The position numbers and the translations under genes are program-made. Below are positions 33,977-42,102 of a DNA stretch of 64,000 nt, piece after piece. The notes beneath the pieces are model-generated. The model worked only from the letters and a program-made list of their open reading frames with translations, ran no database searches and was not told the origin of the DNA. The DNA is from Mycobacterium sp. 852002-10029_SCH5224772. GTDB lineage: Bacteria; Actinomycetota; Actinomycetes; Mycobacteriales; Mycobacteriaceae. The stretch covers positions 1 through 64,000 of the forward strand of contig NZ_LZHT01000046.1 of assembly GCF_001667315.1 (NCBI RefSeq), in the 5' to 3' direction. Position 1 is the stretch's first letter, and each line of letters opens with the position of its first letter.

Positions 33977-35127
33977 CGTGGCTCGTCTCCCAGAATCAGC
34001 ACCGTCGTGAACAGGGCGCCCGCTCCGCCGTTGCTGCACAACGCGATGTGCGCATCGGGGATTTGAAGATCACCGGCGTGGCCGCGTAACTGCTGAACGG
34101 CCCTGATCGCGCGCTGTATCATCTGCGGGTTGGAGCCCGCGTGGCTGAACGACATCGTCCCCCCGTCGGTGGTGATCGGATGGCTACCGTCGATGGCGAC
34201 GTGGCCGTCGGCGACGAACGGGCCGCCCTCGCCGTCGCCGCAGAAGCCGAAAGCCTCGAGCTGGCGGATGATTTCGAAGGAGAACGGATCATACAGTTCC
34301 AGGACGTCGACGTCATCGCGGCGCAGCCCGGCGTGATTGAACGCGCACTCGGCCGCACGTCGGCCCACGACGCCATTAACGTGGTCGCCGCGCCGCCCGG
34401 CGAGGTCGTACGCCGGCGGGTGCTGGTAGGACGGCCCGTGGAAATCGGCGCCGCTGCCCAGGACGTAGATGGGTTGGCTCGCGACGTCGATGGCGTCGAC
34501 GTTGGCCACGACGAGCGCGCACCCGCCTTCGGATGTGGTCGCGCAGTCCAGGAGATGGAACGGGTCGGCGATGGGGCGCGATGCGGTGATGTCGTCGGGC
34601 GCGAACGGTCCGCGTTGGTAGTAGACCGCTTCGGGGTTGCGTGACCCGTTGTTGCGGATGGTCGAGGCTACGATCGAAAGTTGTTCGCGCGTCGTGCCAT
34701 AGACGTGCATGTGGCGTCGCGCGATGAGCGCGAACTCGGCGGTGGTGAACATGCCCCAGGGTGCGACGAATTCGTTCTCGGGCCGGGTCCACGGCGCGGT
34801 GGCCTCGTGGTCACGGTATTCGCCGGCTTGGGCCGCGACCAGCACCACCACGTCGGCCATGCCGTGCTCGATGGCGGTGGCCGCCTCGGTGATCATGCCG
34901 ACCCCGAAAGCCAGGCCCTGCCAGGCCGGGCCGAGGCGCAGGTCGTAGATCAACGAGGTCGACTGCGGGCTCGCGCTGATGCCGTCGACGTCGTCGAGGG
35001 TCAGGCCGGCATCGTCGAGCGCGCCCAGGATCGCCTTGATCGCCAGGCCCCGCGACGTTTCGCCGTCCAGCCGCCGCCCTTGCCGGGTGTTATGCACCCC
35101 GACGATCGCAGCGGTCCGCTTCGCCAT
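33973..35127 (-). CDS. thiolase-fold lipid-transfer protein / acetyl-CoA acetyltransferase family
   Basis: A 384-residue thiolase-superfamily protein of the SCP-x/Ltp type. The region that should hold the nucleophilic Cys reads QGLAFGVGMITEAATAIEHG with no Cys, so it is unlikely to be a true thiolase. The C-terminal CSNGGAGALFTTVLILG is the usual end motif. With the coupled DUF35 gene, a retro-aldolase like Ltp2 is the better guess. The ATG at 35127 is used; GTG 35133 is possible and has a slightly better ribosome site. Confidence 0.85.
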   Translation of the reverse strand: MAKRTAAIVGVHNTRQGRRLDGETSRGLAIKAILGALDDAGLTLDDVDGISASPQSTSLIYDLRLGPAWQGLAFGVGMITEAATAIEHGMADVVVLVAAQAGEYRDHEATAPWTRPENEFVAPWGMFTTAEFALIARRHMHVYGTTREQLSIVASTIRNNGSRNPEAVYYQRGPFAPDDITASRPIADPFHLLDCATTSEGGCALVVANVDAIDVASQPIYVLGSGADFHGPSYQHPPAYDLAGRRGDHVNGVVGRRAAECAFNHAGLRRDDVDVLELYDPFSFEIIRQLEAFGFCGDGEGGPFVADGHVAIDGSHPITTDGGTMSFSHAGSNPQMIQRAIRAVQQLRGHAGDLQIPDAHIALCSNGGAGALFTTVLILGDEPR

Positions 35128-35159
35128 AGTCACTGATATCCCATTCCTTGTGCCGCCGT

Positions 35160-35507
35160 TCAGTTTTCGTCCGCGACGACACCCAGGTAGGTGCCCCTGA
35201 CCTCGTATCGCCTCCCGTCGCGGGTGATGGTGCCGATCATGGTGGCGGGTGTGTCGGGGTGCCCGCTATCGGCCGCCGTTTCGGTATCCTTTTCCAAGAC
35301 ATCGATCCGCACGTCCACGGGCCGAGCCGTCTGCGGGTCGGTGATCTCGACGACCATCGCCACCGCGTCTTCGTCCTCGTCCCATTCGACGCTGGTGATG
35401 CGGTGGCGGGCGGTCAGCTCCATCACCACGGAATCCCCGCGGACCAAGAAACGCACCGGCGCGCACAACTCCCCGTCGCGGGGCGGCACGCACAGGCTGA
35501 CCGCCAT
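35160..35507 (-). CDS. conserved small protein of unknown function (115 aa)
   Basis: A mostly beta protein (VRFLVRGDSVVMELTARHRI, VEITDPQTARPVDVRIDVLE, GTYLGVVADEN), with no membrane segment and no catalytic motif. The ATG is one base after the CoA-transferase stop, so it is translated from the same mRNA. It may be a hotdog or OB-like accessory protein; I do not recognise it. It lies between the CoA-transferase and the thiolase-fold gene. Confidence 0.7.
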   Translation of the reverse strand: MAVSLCVPPRDGELCAPVRFLVRGDSVVMELTARHRITSVEWDEDEDAVAMVVEITDPQTARPVDVRIDVLEKDTETAADSGHPDTPATMIGTITRDGRRYEVRGTYLGVVADEN

Positions 35508-35508
35508 G

Positions 35509-37836
35509 TCACAGGCCCGCCGGCCGGTCGCTGATGGTGCCCGACCGCCGCAAGTCGGCCAGGTCGCGTTCGGTGTGCCCGAGAATGTCGGTGAGTACCT
35601 CACCGGTGTGTTGCCCGTAGAGCGGTGGTACCCGCCGGATCCAGCGCCTCGGCCGGCCCAGGAACGCGAAAGGCATTCCGGTGCACAGGAAAGAGCCCGC
35701 GACGGGATGGTCGACCGTCTCCCAGAAGCCGCGGGCGTGCAGGTGCGGATCGGTCAGCAGCGCCGCGGCCGGGGTGACGCGCGCGGCGGCCACGCCGGCT
35801 GCGCGCAGCGCGCCGACCGCTTCGGGCACCGAGCGCGCCGCGGCCCAGGCGGAGATCAGTTTGTCGATGTCGTCGGCCCGCTCGTCCCAGCCGGTGAGCT
35901 CAGGCTGGTTGAGGAGCCCGGCCAGCGACGCGCGGGCGGCGGCGTCCATCGCGGCGAGCGCAACCCATTCGTCGTCGCCGCGGCAGCGGTACACCCCCTG
36001 GGGGGCCGCCTCGGGCCCACGGTTACCGTTGCGGCGCATCGCGATTCCGTTGCGTGAATACTCGACCAGCATTTCGGCGGCCACGTTGAGCGCGGCCTCG
36101 GCCATGGTCGATTCCACCTGCATTCCGGCGCCCTCGCGGTCGCGGATCACCAGCGCCGCCACGGCGGCGAAGGCTGCGTGCAGCCCGGCGATCGGGTCGC
36201 AGACACCACGCGGAATCACCGGCGGCCCGTCGGCGTGTCCGGTCATCCACGCCATGCCCGTCGCCTGCTCCATCGTCTGTGCGAAGCCCACGCGATCGCG
36301 CCACGGGCCGTCGAGGCCGAACGCGGGCATCCGCACCATGATGGCGCGCGGGTTCGCCGCGCGCACCGCGTCCCATTCCAGGCCGAAGTTCGCCATCACC
36401 CTGGGCGAGAAGTTCTCGATGACGAGATCGCTTGCGGCGATGAGCTCAAGCGCGAGATCTCGTCCGGCGTCGGTGCCCAGATCGATGCTTACGCCGCGCT
36501 TGTTGTTGTTGCTACACAGGAAGACCGGGCCCCACTCCCACCACTGATCCCAGTCGGGCGGGCGGCCCGCGGAGAACCGCATGCCGTCGGGCCGGCGGAC
36601 CCCCTCGATCTTGATCACGTCGGCCCCCAGGGCGCCGAGTAGCTGGGTGGCGACCGGGCCGGCCCAGAACGCGGTGAAGTCGGTGACCCGCACGTCGGAC
36701 AACGGAAGGGCGTCGGCCTCGGCGCTGCTGGGCGCCTCGGGTCGCGCGGGCCACCGCAGCCGTCCGTTGTCGGCGCCCAGCGCCGGTGGCTCCCCCGGCG
36801 GCCTGGTTACCATCGCCTCGCTGCGATACGGCACCCGCGGTGCCAACACCCCGGCCCGCGATTCGACGAACACGCCGCGCTCCACGAAGTGATCGACTTT
36901 GGGCAGCATCTCGGGAGACGCGATGGGGGCCACCGGAATCCGGAACGCCACCGCGAGGTCGACGATGTCCTGGGTGGTGCGGCTCCGTGTCCAGGCGGTG
37001 ACCGCGTCGAGGAACTCGTCGCGGCGCTCCACCCGCCCGGCAAACGACGCCAGCTCGGCGTCGTCGACGAGATCGGAGCGGTCGATCATCACCAGGAAAT
37101 CCTGGAACTGCTGCGCGGTGATGGTGCAGAAGCCGACCATGCCGTCGGCGGTGGGAACGATCGACGGCAGCTCCAAACTGCGTTCGTGCAACAGCGAATC
37201 GGCCCCCAGCACGCTCGCGGACATCGCGGACAGGCCGCCCATGGCGATCACCATGGCCTCGTACGTCGAGACGTCGATGACCTGGCCCCGGCCGCTTCGG
37301 GCGGCATGCCGCGCGGTGGCCGCGGCCGCCGCGGCGGCGAACGTGCCCGCCAGCCATTCGCCGAGCCGACCACCGGCCTGTACCGGCTCGTCGTCCGGCC
37401 AGCCGCGCCCGGCGATCGATCCACATAACGCTTGCAGGATGAATTCGTTGGCTGCCACCTGGTTTTCGACGTAGGGACCGGTGGTGCCGAACGGTGTCAC
37501 TGTCACCACCACCGCCGCGGCCGCGGTGTGCGCAATGATGTCGTCGAGCGTCCATCCGTCGGTCAGGTCGGTGAGCACGATGTCGGCGCCGGCGAGCAGC
37601 GACACGACCTCGGGCTGGCCGTGGTTGACCACCGACTTCTTGCCCGCGGCGAGATAGCCGAACAACGCCCCGGGTGGGCCTCCCGCCGACCAGTCGCGCA
37701 GCGAATCCCCCTGCGGGGATTCGATTTTCACCACCTCGGCGCCGGCGTCGGCGAACATCTTGCCGCAGTAGGACGCCGCCAGGCCGTTGCATAGCTCCAG
37801 CACGCGCCAATCCGCGAACGGCGCCGCACCCGCCAC
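35509..37836 (-). CDS. tandem-fused CaiB/BaiF class III CoA-transferase
   Basis: A 775-residue protein with two CoA-transferase family III domains (about 1-390 and 395-775). Domain 1 has the motif GQVIDVSTYEAM with Asp188 at the place of the catalytic Asp; in domain 2 the same motif reads MQVESTMAEAAL, with Glu. Family III enzymes move CoA between carboxylic acids through a glutamyl or aspartyl intermediate; normal enzymes are interlocked homodimers, so the fusion makes one chain equal to a dimer. The GTG start at 37836 is two bases after the amidohydrolase stop. Long in-frame sequence further upstream only shadows that gene. Confidence 0.88.
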   Translation of the reverse strand: MAGAAPFADWRVLELCNGLAASYCGKMFADAGAEVVKIESPQGDSLRDWSAGGPPGALFGYLAAGKKSVVNHGQPEVVSLLAGADIVLTDLTDGWTLDDIIAHTAAAAVVVTVTPFGTTGPYVENQVAANEFILQALCGSIAGRGWPDDEPVQAGGRLGEWLAGTFAAAAAAATARHAARSGRGQVIDVSTYEAMVIAMGGLSAMSASVLGADSLLHERSLELPSIVPTADGMVGFCTITAQQFQDFLVMIDRSDLVDDAELASFAGRVERRDEFLDAVTAWTRSRTTQDIVDLAVAFRIPVAPIASPEMLPKVDHFVERGVFVESRAGVLAPRVPYRSEAMVTRPPGEPPALGADNGRLRWPARPEAPSSAEADALPLSDVRVTDFTAFWAGPVATQLLGALGADVIKIEGVRRPDGMRFSAGRPPDWDQWWEWGPVFLCSNNNKRGVSIDLGTDAGRDLALELIAASDLVIENFSPRVMANFGLEWDAVRAANPRAIMVRMPAFGLDGPWRDRVGFAQTMEQATGMAWMTGHADGPPVIPRGVCDPIAGLHAAFAAVAALVIRDREGAGMQVESTMAEAALNVAAEMLVEYSRNGIAMRRNGNRGPEAAPQGVYRCRGDDEWVALAAMDAAARASLAGLLNQPELTGWDERADDIDKLISAWAAARSVPEAVGALRAAGVAAARVTPAAALLTDPHLHARGFWETVDHPVAGSFLCTGMPFAFLGRPRRWIRRVPPLYGQHTGEVLTDILGHTERDLADLRRSGTISDRPAGL

Positions 37837-37838
37837 GT

Positions 37839-39188
37839 TCAGTTGCCCAGGGTGGTGGCGCGCCCGGCGATGCCGGCCACCTCCGCCGTCACGGGGGTGG
37901 CGCCGCCTGCCTGCAGAGCGAACTGTGTCATCCGGGTCCACGCGTCCCGGTCGCGCTGGCTGGCCTGGCGGCCGACGTGGGTGACGACGTCGACATCGGT
38001 GGCCTGCGCGCGTAGCCGGCCGGCCCGCGCCTGCTCCTTCGGGATGTGCCGGAAGGGGTCGAATGAGTAAGCGACCATGGCATTTTCGTGGGTGATCTTG
38101 TTGATGACCGTGTCGTCGAGGTGGCCCATGGTGGCGATGATGTCCTCGGGTGCGAACGGCCAGTTGCTGTCGGAGTGCGGGAAGTCCGACTCCCAGCACA
38201 GCATGTCCTCGTTGAACCAATCCATGTTCTGCACGCCGACCTTGTCGCTGATGAAGCAGGTGTAGAAATGCCGCTTGAACACATCGGCGGGACCACTGTA
38301 GCCCGGCGGGAACGTCGCCAGCGTCCACCCCGAGTGACGGTTGTACACGTGCTCGGCGCGCCAGAGGAAGTACGGCATCCAGCCGACGTCCCCCTCGGTG
38401 AGCGAGAACTTCAGCTGCGGGAAGTCCGCCCAGAATTCGGCCCAGATCAGTTCGGTGAAGGTGAACATGCTCATCATCGACGAGGCGGTCATCTGCACGC
38501 TGGGCGGAGCGTCGGTCGACACCTGCGGGGAGCGCGAGGCCGAGCCGACGTGGGTGCACAGCACCGTCTTGTTCTCGCAGGCGGCCTCGAATAGCGGATA
38601 CCAGTATTTGGTGTGAATGCTGGGCATCTGCAACGCTTCCGGGTTCTCCGAGAACGTCACCGCGTGACAACCCTTGTCGGCCAGGCGTTTGACCTCCTTG
38701 GCGGCCTCGGCCACATCGAACAGCGGCAGGATGCCGCACGGGATGAACCGGCCCGGATACGCCCCGCACCATTCGTCGACGTGCCAGTCGTTGTAGGCCT
38801 TGATCATCACCAGGTTGACGTCGCGGTCGGGGCCCTGGTTGAGGACCTGGCCGGAGAAGCCGGTGAAGTTCGGAAAGTTCAACCCCGCCAGCTGGCCGCC
38901 GGCGTTCATGTCGCGGACCCGCTCGTCGACGTTGAAGCAGCCGGGCCGCATCTCGTCGTAGCGTGAGGCGTCGATGTTGTACATCTCGCGGGGTTTGCCG
39001 GCCACGGCGTTCAGGCCCATGTTGCGGCCGCGGATCTCGCCGTAGTACCACTGCTGGATGCCGTCGGGTTCGAGGACCACCCGAGGGGCGCGATCTTTGT
39101 ACGTGGCGGGAACGTGGGCGTCGAACATGTCGGCCGGCTCGGCGATGTGATCGTCCACGCTGATCAGGATCAGATCGTCTTTGTTCAT
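37839..39188 (-). CDS. amidohydrolase family 2 (PF04909) protein
   Basis: A 449-residue TIM-barrel amidohydrolase. The metal motif near the N-terminus is VDDHIAEP, and further metal or catalytic residues are likely in LCTHVGSAS and CWESDFPHSDSNWP. Family members hydrolyse or decarboxylate ring compounds and are frequent in steroid and aromatic catabolic clusters. GAGGAG lies six bases before the ATG at 39188. It is the first gene of the minus-strand operon and is divergent from LacI; an operator-like GACTAGTAGAC lies in its promoter. Confidence 0.87.
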   Translation of the reverse strand: MNKDDLILISVDDHIAEPADMFDAHVPATYKDRAPRVVLEPDGIQQWYYGEIRGRNMGLNAVAGKPREMYNIDASRYDEMRPGCFNVDERVRDMNAGGQLAGLNFPNFTGFSGQVLNQGPDRDVNLVMIKAYNDWHVDEWCGAYPGRFIPCGILPLFDVAEAAKEVKRLADKGCHAVTFSENPEALQMPSIHTKYWYPLFEAACENKTVLCTHVGSASRSPQVSTDAPPSVQMTASSMMSMFTFTELIWAEFWADFPQLKFSLTEGDVGWMPYFLWRAEHVYNRHSGWTLATFPPGYSGPADVFKRHFYTCFISDKVGVQNMDWFNEDMLCWESDFPHSDSNWPFAPEDIIATMGHLDDTVINKITHENAMVAYSFDPFRHIPKEQARAGRLRAQATDVDVVTHVGRQASQRDRDAWTRMTQFALQAGGATPVTAEVAGIAGRATTLGN

Positions 39189-39214
39189 GCCGCGCTCCTC
39201 GGTGGATCTATAGC

Positions 39215-39225
39215 GACTAGTAGAC
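39215..39225. promoter_or_regulatory. candidate LacI site 1, GACTAGTAGAC
   Basis: A near-palindrome inside the amidohydrolase promoter (TTGACA on the minus strand at 39248-39243, TCTACT -10 region overlapping this site). It resembles site 2 at 39370-39382 (GACTAaTAGtC core). Confidence 0.5.
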
Positions 39226-39369
39226 AATGGCGCTCGTCACAGTGTCAACCGGACGGGCTGCACGTGGCTGGGCGCCCTGCCTGCGGCTTGCGCTGTACGC
39301 CAACGGCACGCACGCACGTCTGCGTCGTCGGTGGTCGCAGCCGACCGGCCCGCATCGTCCGGCAAGAAC

Positions 39370-39382
39370 GGACTAATAGTCC
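39370..39382. promoter_or_regulatory. candidate LacI site 2, GGACTAATAGTCC
   Basis: A perfect 13-base palindrome with a single central A, the size and symmetry of LacI-family operators. It lies about 100 bases before the LacI start and 156 bases from site 1, compatible with looping. The rest of 39226-39484 holds nothing else clear. Confidence 0.55.
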
Positions 39383-39484
39383 ACACAGCACTCGTTCGTT
39401 GGGCCCCACGGCGCGGCATCGTGCGGTGCCGGTGGGCGTCGCATGCCACCATGGGGCATGACCGGGCCCGGAAGGTAACGCAAG

Positions 39485-40462
39485 TTGAGCACCAGCAAAG
39501 CGGCGCGTCCGACCACCGCAGACGTGGCCCGGTTGGCGAGCGTATCGACCGCCACGGTCAGCTATGTGCTGAACAACGCGCAGGGCCGCCGGATCTCCCC
39601 CGAAACCCGCGATGCCGTCTACCGGGCGGCCAAACTCCTGGGTTACCGGCCCAACCTCGCCGCCCGTAATCTCGCGCGCGGCAAAAGCGGTGTGGTGCTC
39701 TACGTGGTGCCCCACGTCGCTGTGGGCGAGATGCCGATGCATGCCGGCAGCCGCATGACCGCGGCCCTGGCGCGCGAAGGCTTACTTCAAGTACAGATTT
39801 TCGAGACCGACGACGATCGTCACGTCGTCGACGCGATCGAGAACCTGGACCCGGTGGCCATCACCAGCCTGTTCCCGCTGAGTGCGGCCGCCCGTGACGC
39901 GGTGACCAAAGCCGGCATCCCGCACATCGAGATCGGGACACTGCCCGCGCTCAAAAACCCTCACCTGTCGGTCGGCGAGATGCGCGTCGAACACCTCGTC
40001 GAGCGTGGTCACCGGCGAATCGCGTTCGCTTACACCGGGATTGACCGATGGCGTCCGCTCGGCGACTACTGGTTCGAAGGCGTTTCCCGGGCGGCGCAGT
40101 TGCGCGACCTCCCGCCCGTCCGAGTCGACCAGGTCACCCTGGACAACGCCGCCGACGTGGTCACCGGGTGGGTCGGCGACGGGGTGACCGCCGTCTGCGC
40201 CCAAAGCGACGAGATCGCCTGCCTCGTCCTCTACGGCATCCATCAAGCGCGGCTGCGCTGTCCCAGCGACCTCGCGGTGATGGGCGTCGACGCCAGCCCC
40301 ATGGGCATGGTCAGCACGCCACCGCTGACCACCGTTCAATTCGATCCCAGCGCGGTGGCCGACGCTGCCCTTGCCGCCGTCTTCGACCGGCTGGGGCAAC
40401 CCGCCCCGCCCTCCCCCGAGTTGACGGATATCGCGCACCTCGTGGTGCGGTCGTCGACCTGA
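39485..40462 (+). CDS. LacI family transcriptional regulator
   Basis: A 325-residue regulator. The helix-turn-helix TTADVARLASVSTATVSYVLNN is at about 10-31, the hinge LGYRPNLAARNLARG at about 52-66, and a periplasmic-binding-protein-like domain ends in the usual VMGVDASPMG and PLTTVQFDPS strands. The start is a TTG at 39485 with GGAAGG ten bases upstream. It is divergent from the amidohydrolase / CoA-transferase operon and convergent with the second DUF35 gene. The effector may be a non-sugar molecule, as the neighbours are CoA enzymes. Confidence 0.92.
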   Translation: MSTSKAARPTTADVARLASVSTATVSYVLNNAQGRRISPETRDAVYRAAKLLGYRPNLAARNLARGKSGVVLYVVPHVAVGEMPMHAGSRMTAALAREGLLQVQIFETDDDRHVVDAIENLDPVAITSLFPLSAAARDAVTKAGIPHIEIGTLPALKNPHLSVGEMRVEHLVERGHRRIAFAYTGIDRWRPLGDYWFEGVSRAAQLRDLPPVRVDQVTLDNAADVVTGWVGDGVTAVCAQSDEIACLVLYGIHQARLRCPSDLAVMGVDASPMGMVSTPPLTTVQFDPSAVADAALAAVFDRLGQPAPPSPELTDIAHLVVRSST

Positions 40463-40465
40463 ACG

Positions 40466-40879
40466 TCAGTCGGCGGGCTCGTAACGCAGCAGCGTCACGT
40501 CGTGTTCCGGATAGTCGCAGAACACCGGCTTCACCCGCATCCCCACCTGGAGGCGGGCCGGGTCAACATTCACCATCTCGGTGGAAAACCGTGGCCCCTC
40601 GTCCCATTCGACGATGGCGAGCAGCTGCGGCACCGCGTCGGCGAAGTGGGGGCTGACCGGCCGGTGGGCCACCGTGTAGGAGTACAGCGTCCCCATCCCG
40701 GAGATCTCGCGCCATTCCAGGTCGTCGGCCAGCGTGCGTGGGGCACGCACCCTGGGATAGAAGACGTAGTCCTGCAACGACGGCGAATACTGGATCACGA
40801 TGCGATGCTGGGCGAGCGCGTCCCAAAACGGTGCGCTGGTAGGGGTTTTGACGGGCATAGGCCGCTCGAAGGTGGTCAT
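40466..40879 (-). CDS. DUF35-like OB-fold protein lacking the zinc-ribbon cysteines
   Basis: A 137-residue DUF35 homologue. The OB part (SGMGTLYSYTVAHRPVSPHF, then VGMRVKPVFCDYPEHDVTLLRYE) matches the family, but the ribbon reads QYSPSLQDYVFYPRVRAPRTLADDLEW with none of the four cysteines kept in 33542-33976. It therefore probably binds no zinc while still docking the thiolase-fold protein encoded six bases upstream. Confidence 0.85.
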   Translation of the reverse strand: MTTFERPMPVKTPTSAPFWDALAQHRIVIQYSPSLQDYVFYPRVRAPRTLADDLEWREISGMGTLYSYTVAHRPVSPHFADAVPQLLAIVEWDEGPRFSTEMVNVDPARLQVGMRVKPVFCDYPEHDVTLLRYEPAD

Positions 40880-40885
40880 CGGTGA

Positions 40886-42094
40886 TCAGTCTCCCTCGAG
40901 GATGAGCGTGGTCTGCTCGGACAGGATCCCGCCGTTGCCGGACACGAAGGCGCGGTGACAGTCCCCGACCTGGGCCGCGCCGGCGCGGCCCATGATCTGA
41001 CGGGTGGCATCGCAGACGTGATGCATGCCGCCGGCCAATCCCGCTTGCCCGAACCCCAATTGGCCGCCGGCGGTATTGAGCGGGAAGTCGCCGCGGAAGG
41101 TGAGGTCGTGGCCGGCGACGAATTCCATACCCTTGCCCTTCTCGCAGAAGCCGGCATCCTCGAGCGAGAGCAGCACCGTGATGGTGTAGCAGTCATAGAT
41201 CGAGACCATGTCCATCTGGTCCCGGGACAGATCGGTCATGGCGAACGCCGTATCGGCGGCCGCGGCGATCGGGGTGTGCAGCAGATCCTCGGCATAGGTC
41301 GGCGTCTTGAACGGCACGTGCTCGCCAAATCCCTTGATCCACACCGGCCGATTGCGTGAGCGCTTGGCGACGTCCGCGTTGGCGACCACGACGGCGGCGC
41401 CGCCCACGCACGGCATGACGATCTCCAGCATGTGCAGCGGGTCGGCGATGACCGGGCTGGCCAGGACGTCGTCGACGCTGAGCGGCTTGTCCTTCCAGAT
41501 CGCGCCTTCGGTGTGGTTGGCGTTGGTGCGCTGGTCGACGACAATTTTGGCCATCGCCCGCTCGTCGTAGCCGTAGATCGCCGCATAGCGTTGGGCCACC
41601 TGGCCATACGGCCCGTTCTGGCCGAGGTTTCCGTAGGGGATCTCGAATTCGGCCTGGGGAGAGCCATACTGGTTGCTCGACGACCCGAAATACAAGGCGT
41701 CGCCGAGCGTTCTGGGTTTTTTCGGCGACATCGGGGTGATGTACCGGGCGGGCAGCGCGCACAGCACGGCCTCGCAGATGCCGAGCTCAACGGCCGCGGC
41801 CGCGCGCCACACCATGGCCGCGGCGCTGGCACCGCCCAGATCGACGTGCTCGGCGAATCTCGCGCCCACGCCGAGATATTCGGCGATGGTGGAGGGCACG
41901 AAAATCTCCGACTCGGCAAGGTGTGACGCCACGATGCCGTCGACCAGCTCGAAGGGCAGTCCCGCATCGGCGAGTGCGGCTGCGCCGAGCTCCGCCCATT
42001 GTTCGATGGCGAACGGCGCGGGTGACGCCTTGGTCATGCGTTCGGGCGGAAGTTCGACATATCCGACGATCGCGGCTTCTCCGCGTAATCCCAT
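40886..42094 (-). CDS. thiolase-fold lipid-transfer protein
   Basis: A 402-residue thiolase-superfamily protein. The nucleophile region reads EHVDLGGASAAAMVWRAAAAVELG with no Cys. The C-terminal motif HRAFVSGNGGILSEQTTLILEGD is typical of the Ltp/SCP2 group. With the DUF35-like gene six bases after it, this is the second such pair in the block and again suggests retro-aldol C-C cleavage of a CoA ester. It lies just after the acyl-CoA dehydrogenase gene. Confidence 0.87.
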   Translation of the reverse strand: MGLRGEAAIVGYVELPPERMTKASPAPFAIEQWAELGAAALADAGLPFELVDGIVASHLAESEIFVPSTIAEYLGVGARFAEHVDLGGASAAAMVWRAAAAVELGICEAVLCALPARYITPMSPKKPRTLGDALYFGSSSNQYGSPQAEFEIPYGNLGQNGPYGQVAQRYAAIYGYDERAMAKIVVDQRTNANHTEGAIWKDKPLSVDDVLASPVIADPLHMLEIVMPCVGGAAVVVANADVAKRSRNRPVWIKGFGEHVPFKTPTYAEDLLHTPIAAAADTAFAMTDLSRDQMDMVSIYDCYTITVLLSLEDAGFCEKGKGMEFVAGHDLTFRGDFPLNTAGGQLGFGQAGLAGGMHHVCDATRQIMGRAGAAQVGDCHRAFVSGNGGILSEQTTLILEGD

Positions 42095-42102
42095 GAGGTG
42101 TC

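Noticed and set aside
37839..39051. Upstream in-frame extension of the CoA-transferase (to 1180 codons)
   Set aside because: It only reads the amidohydrolase gene in another phase; the product there is Arg/Gly-rich without family likeness. The GTG at 37836 is the natural start.
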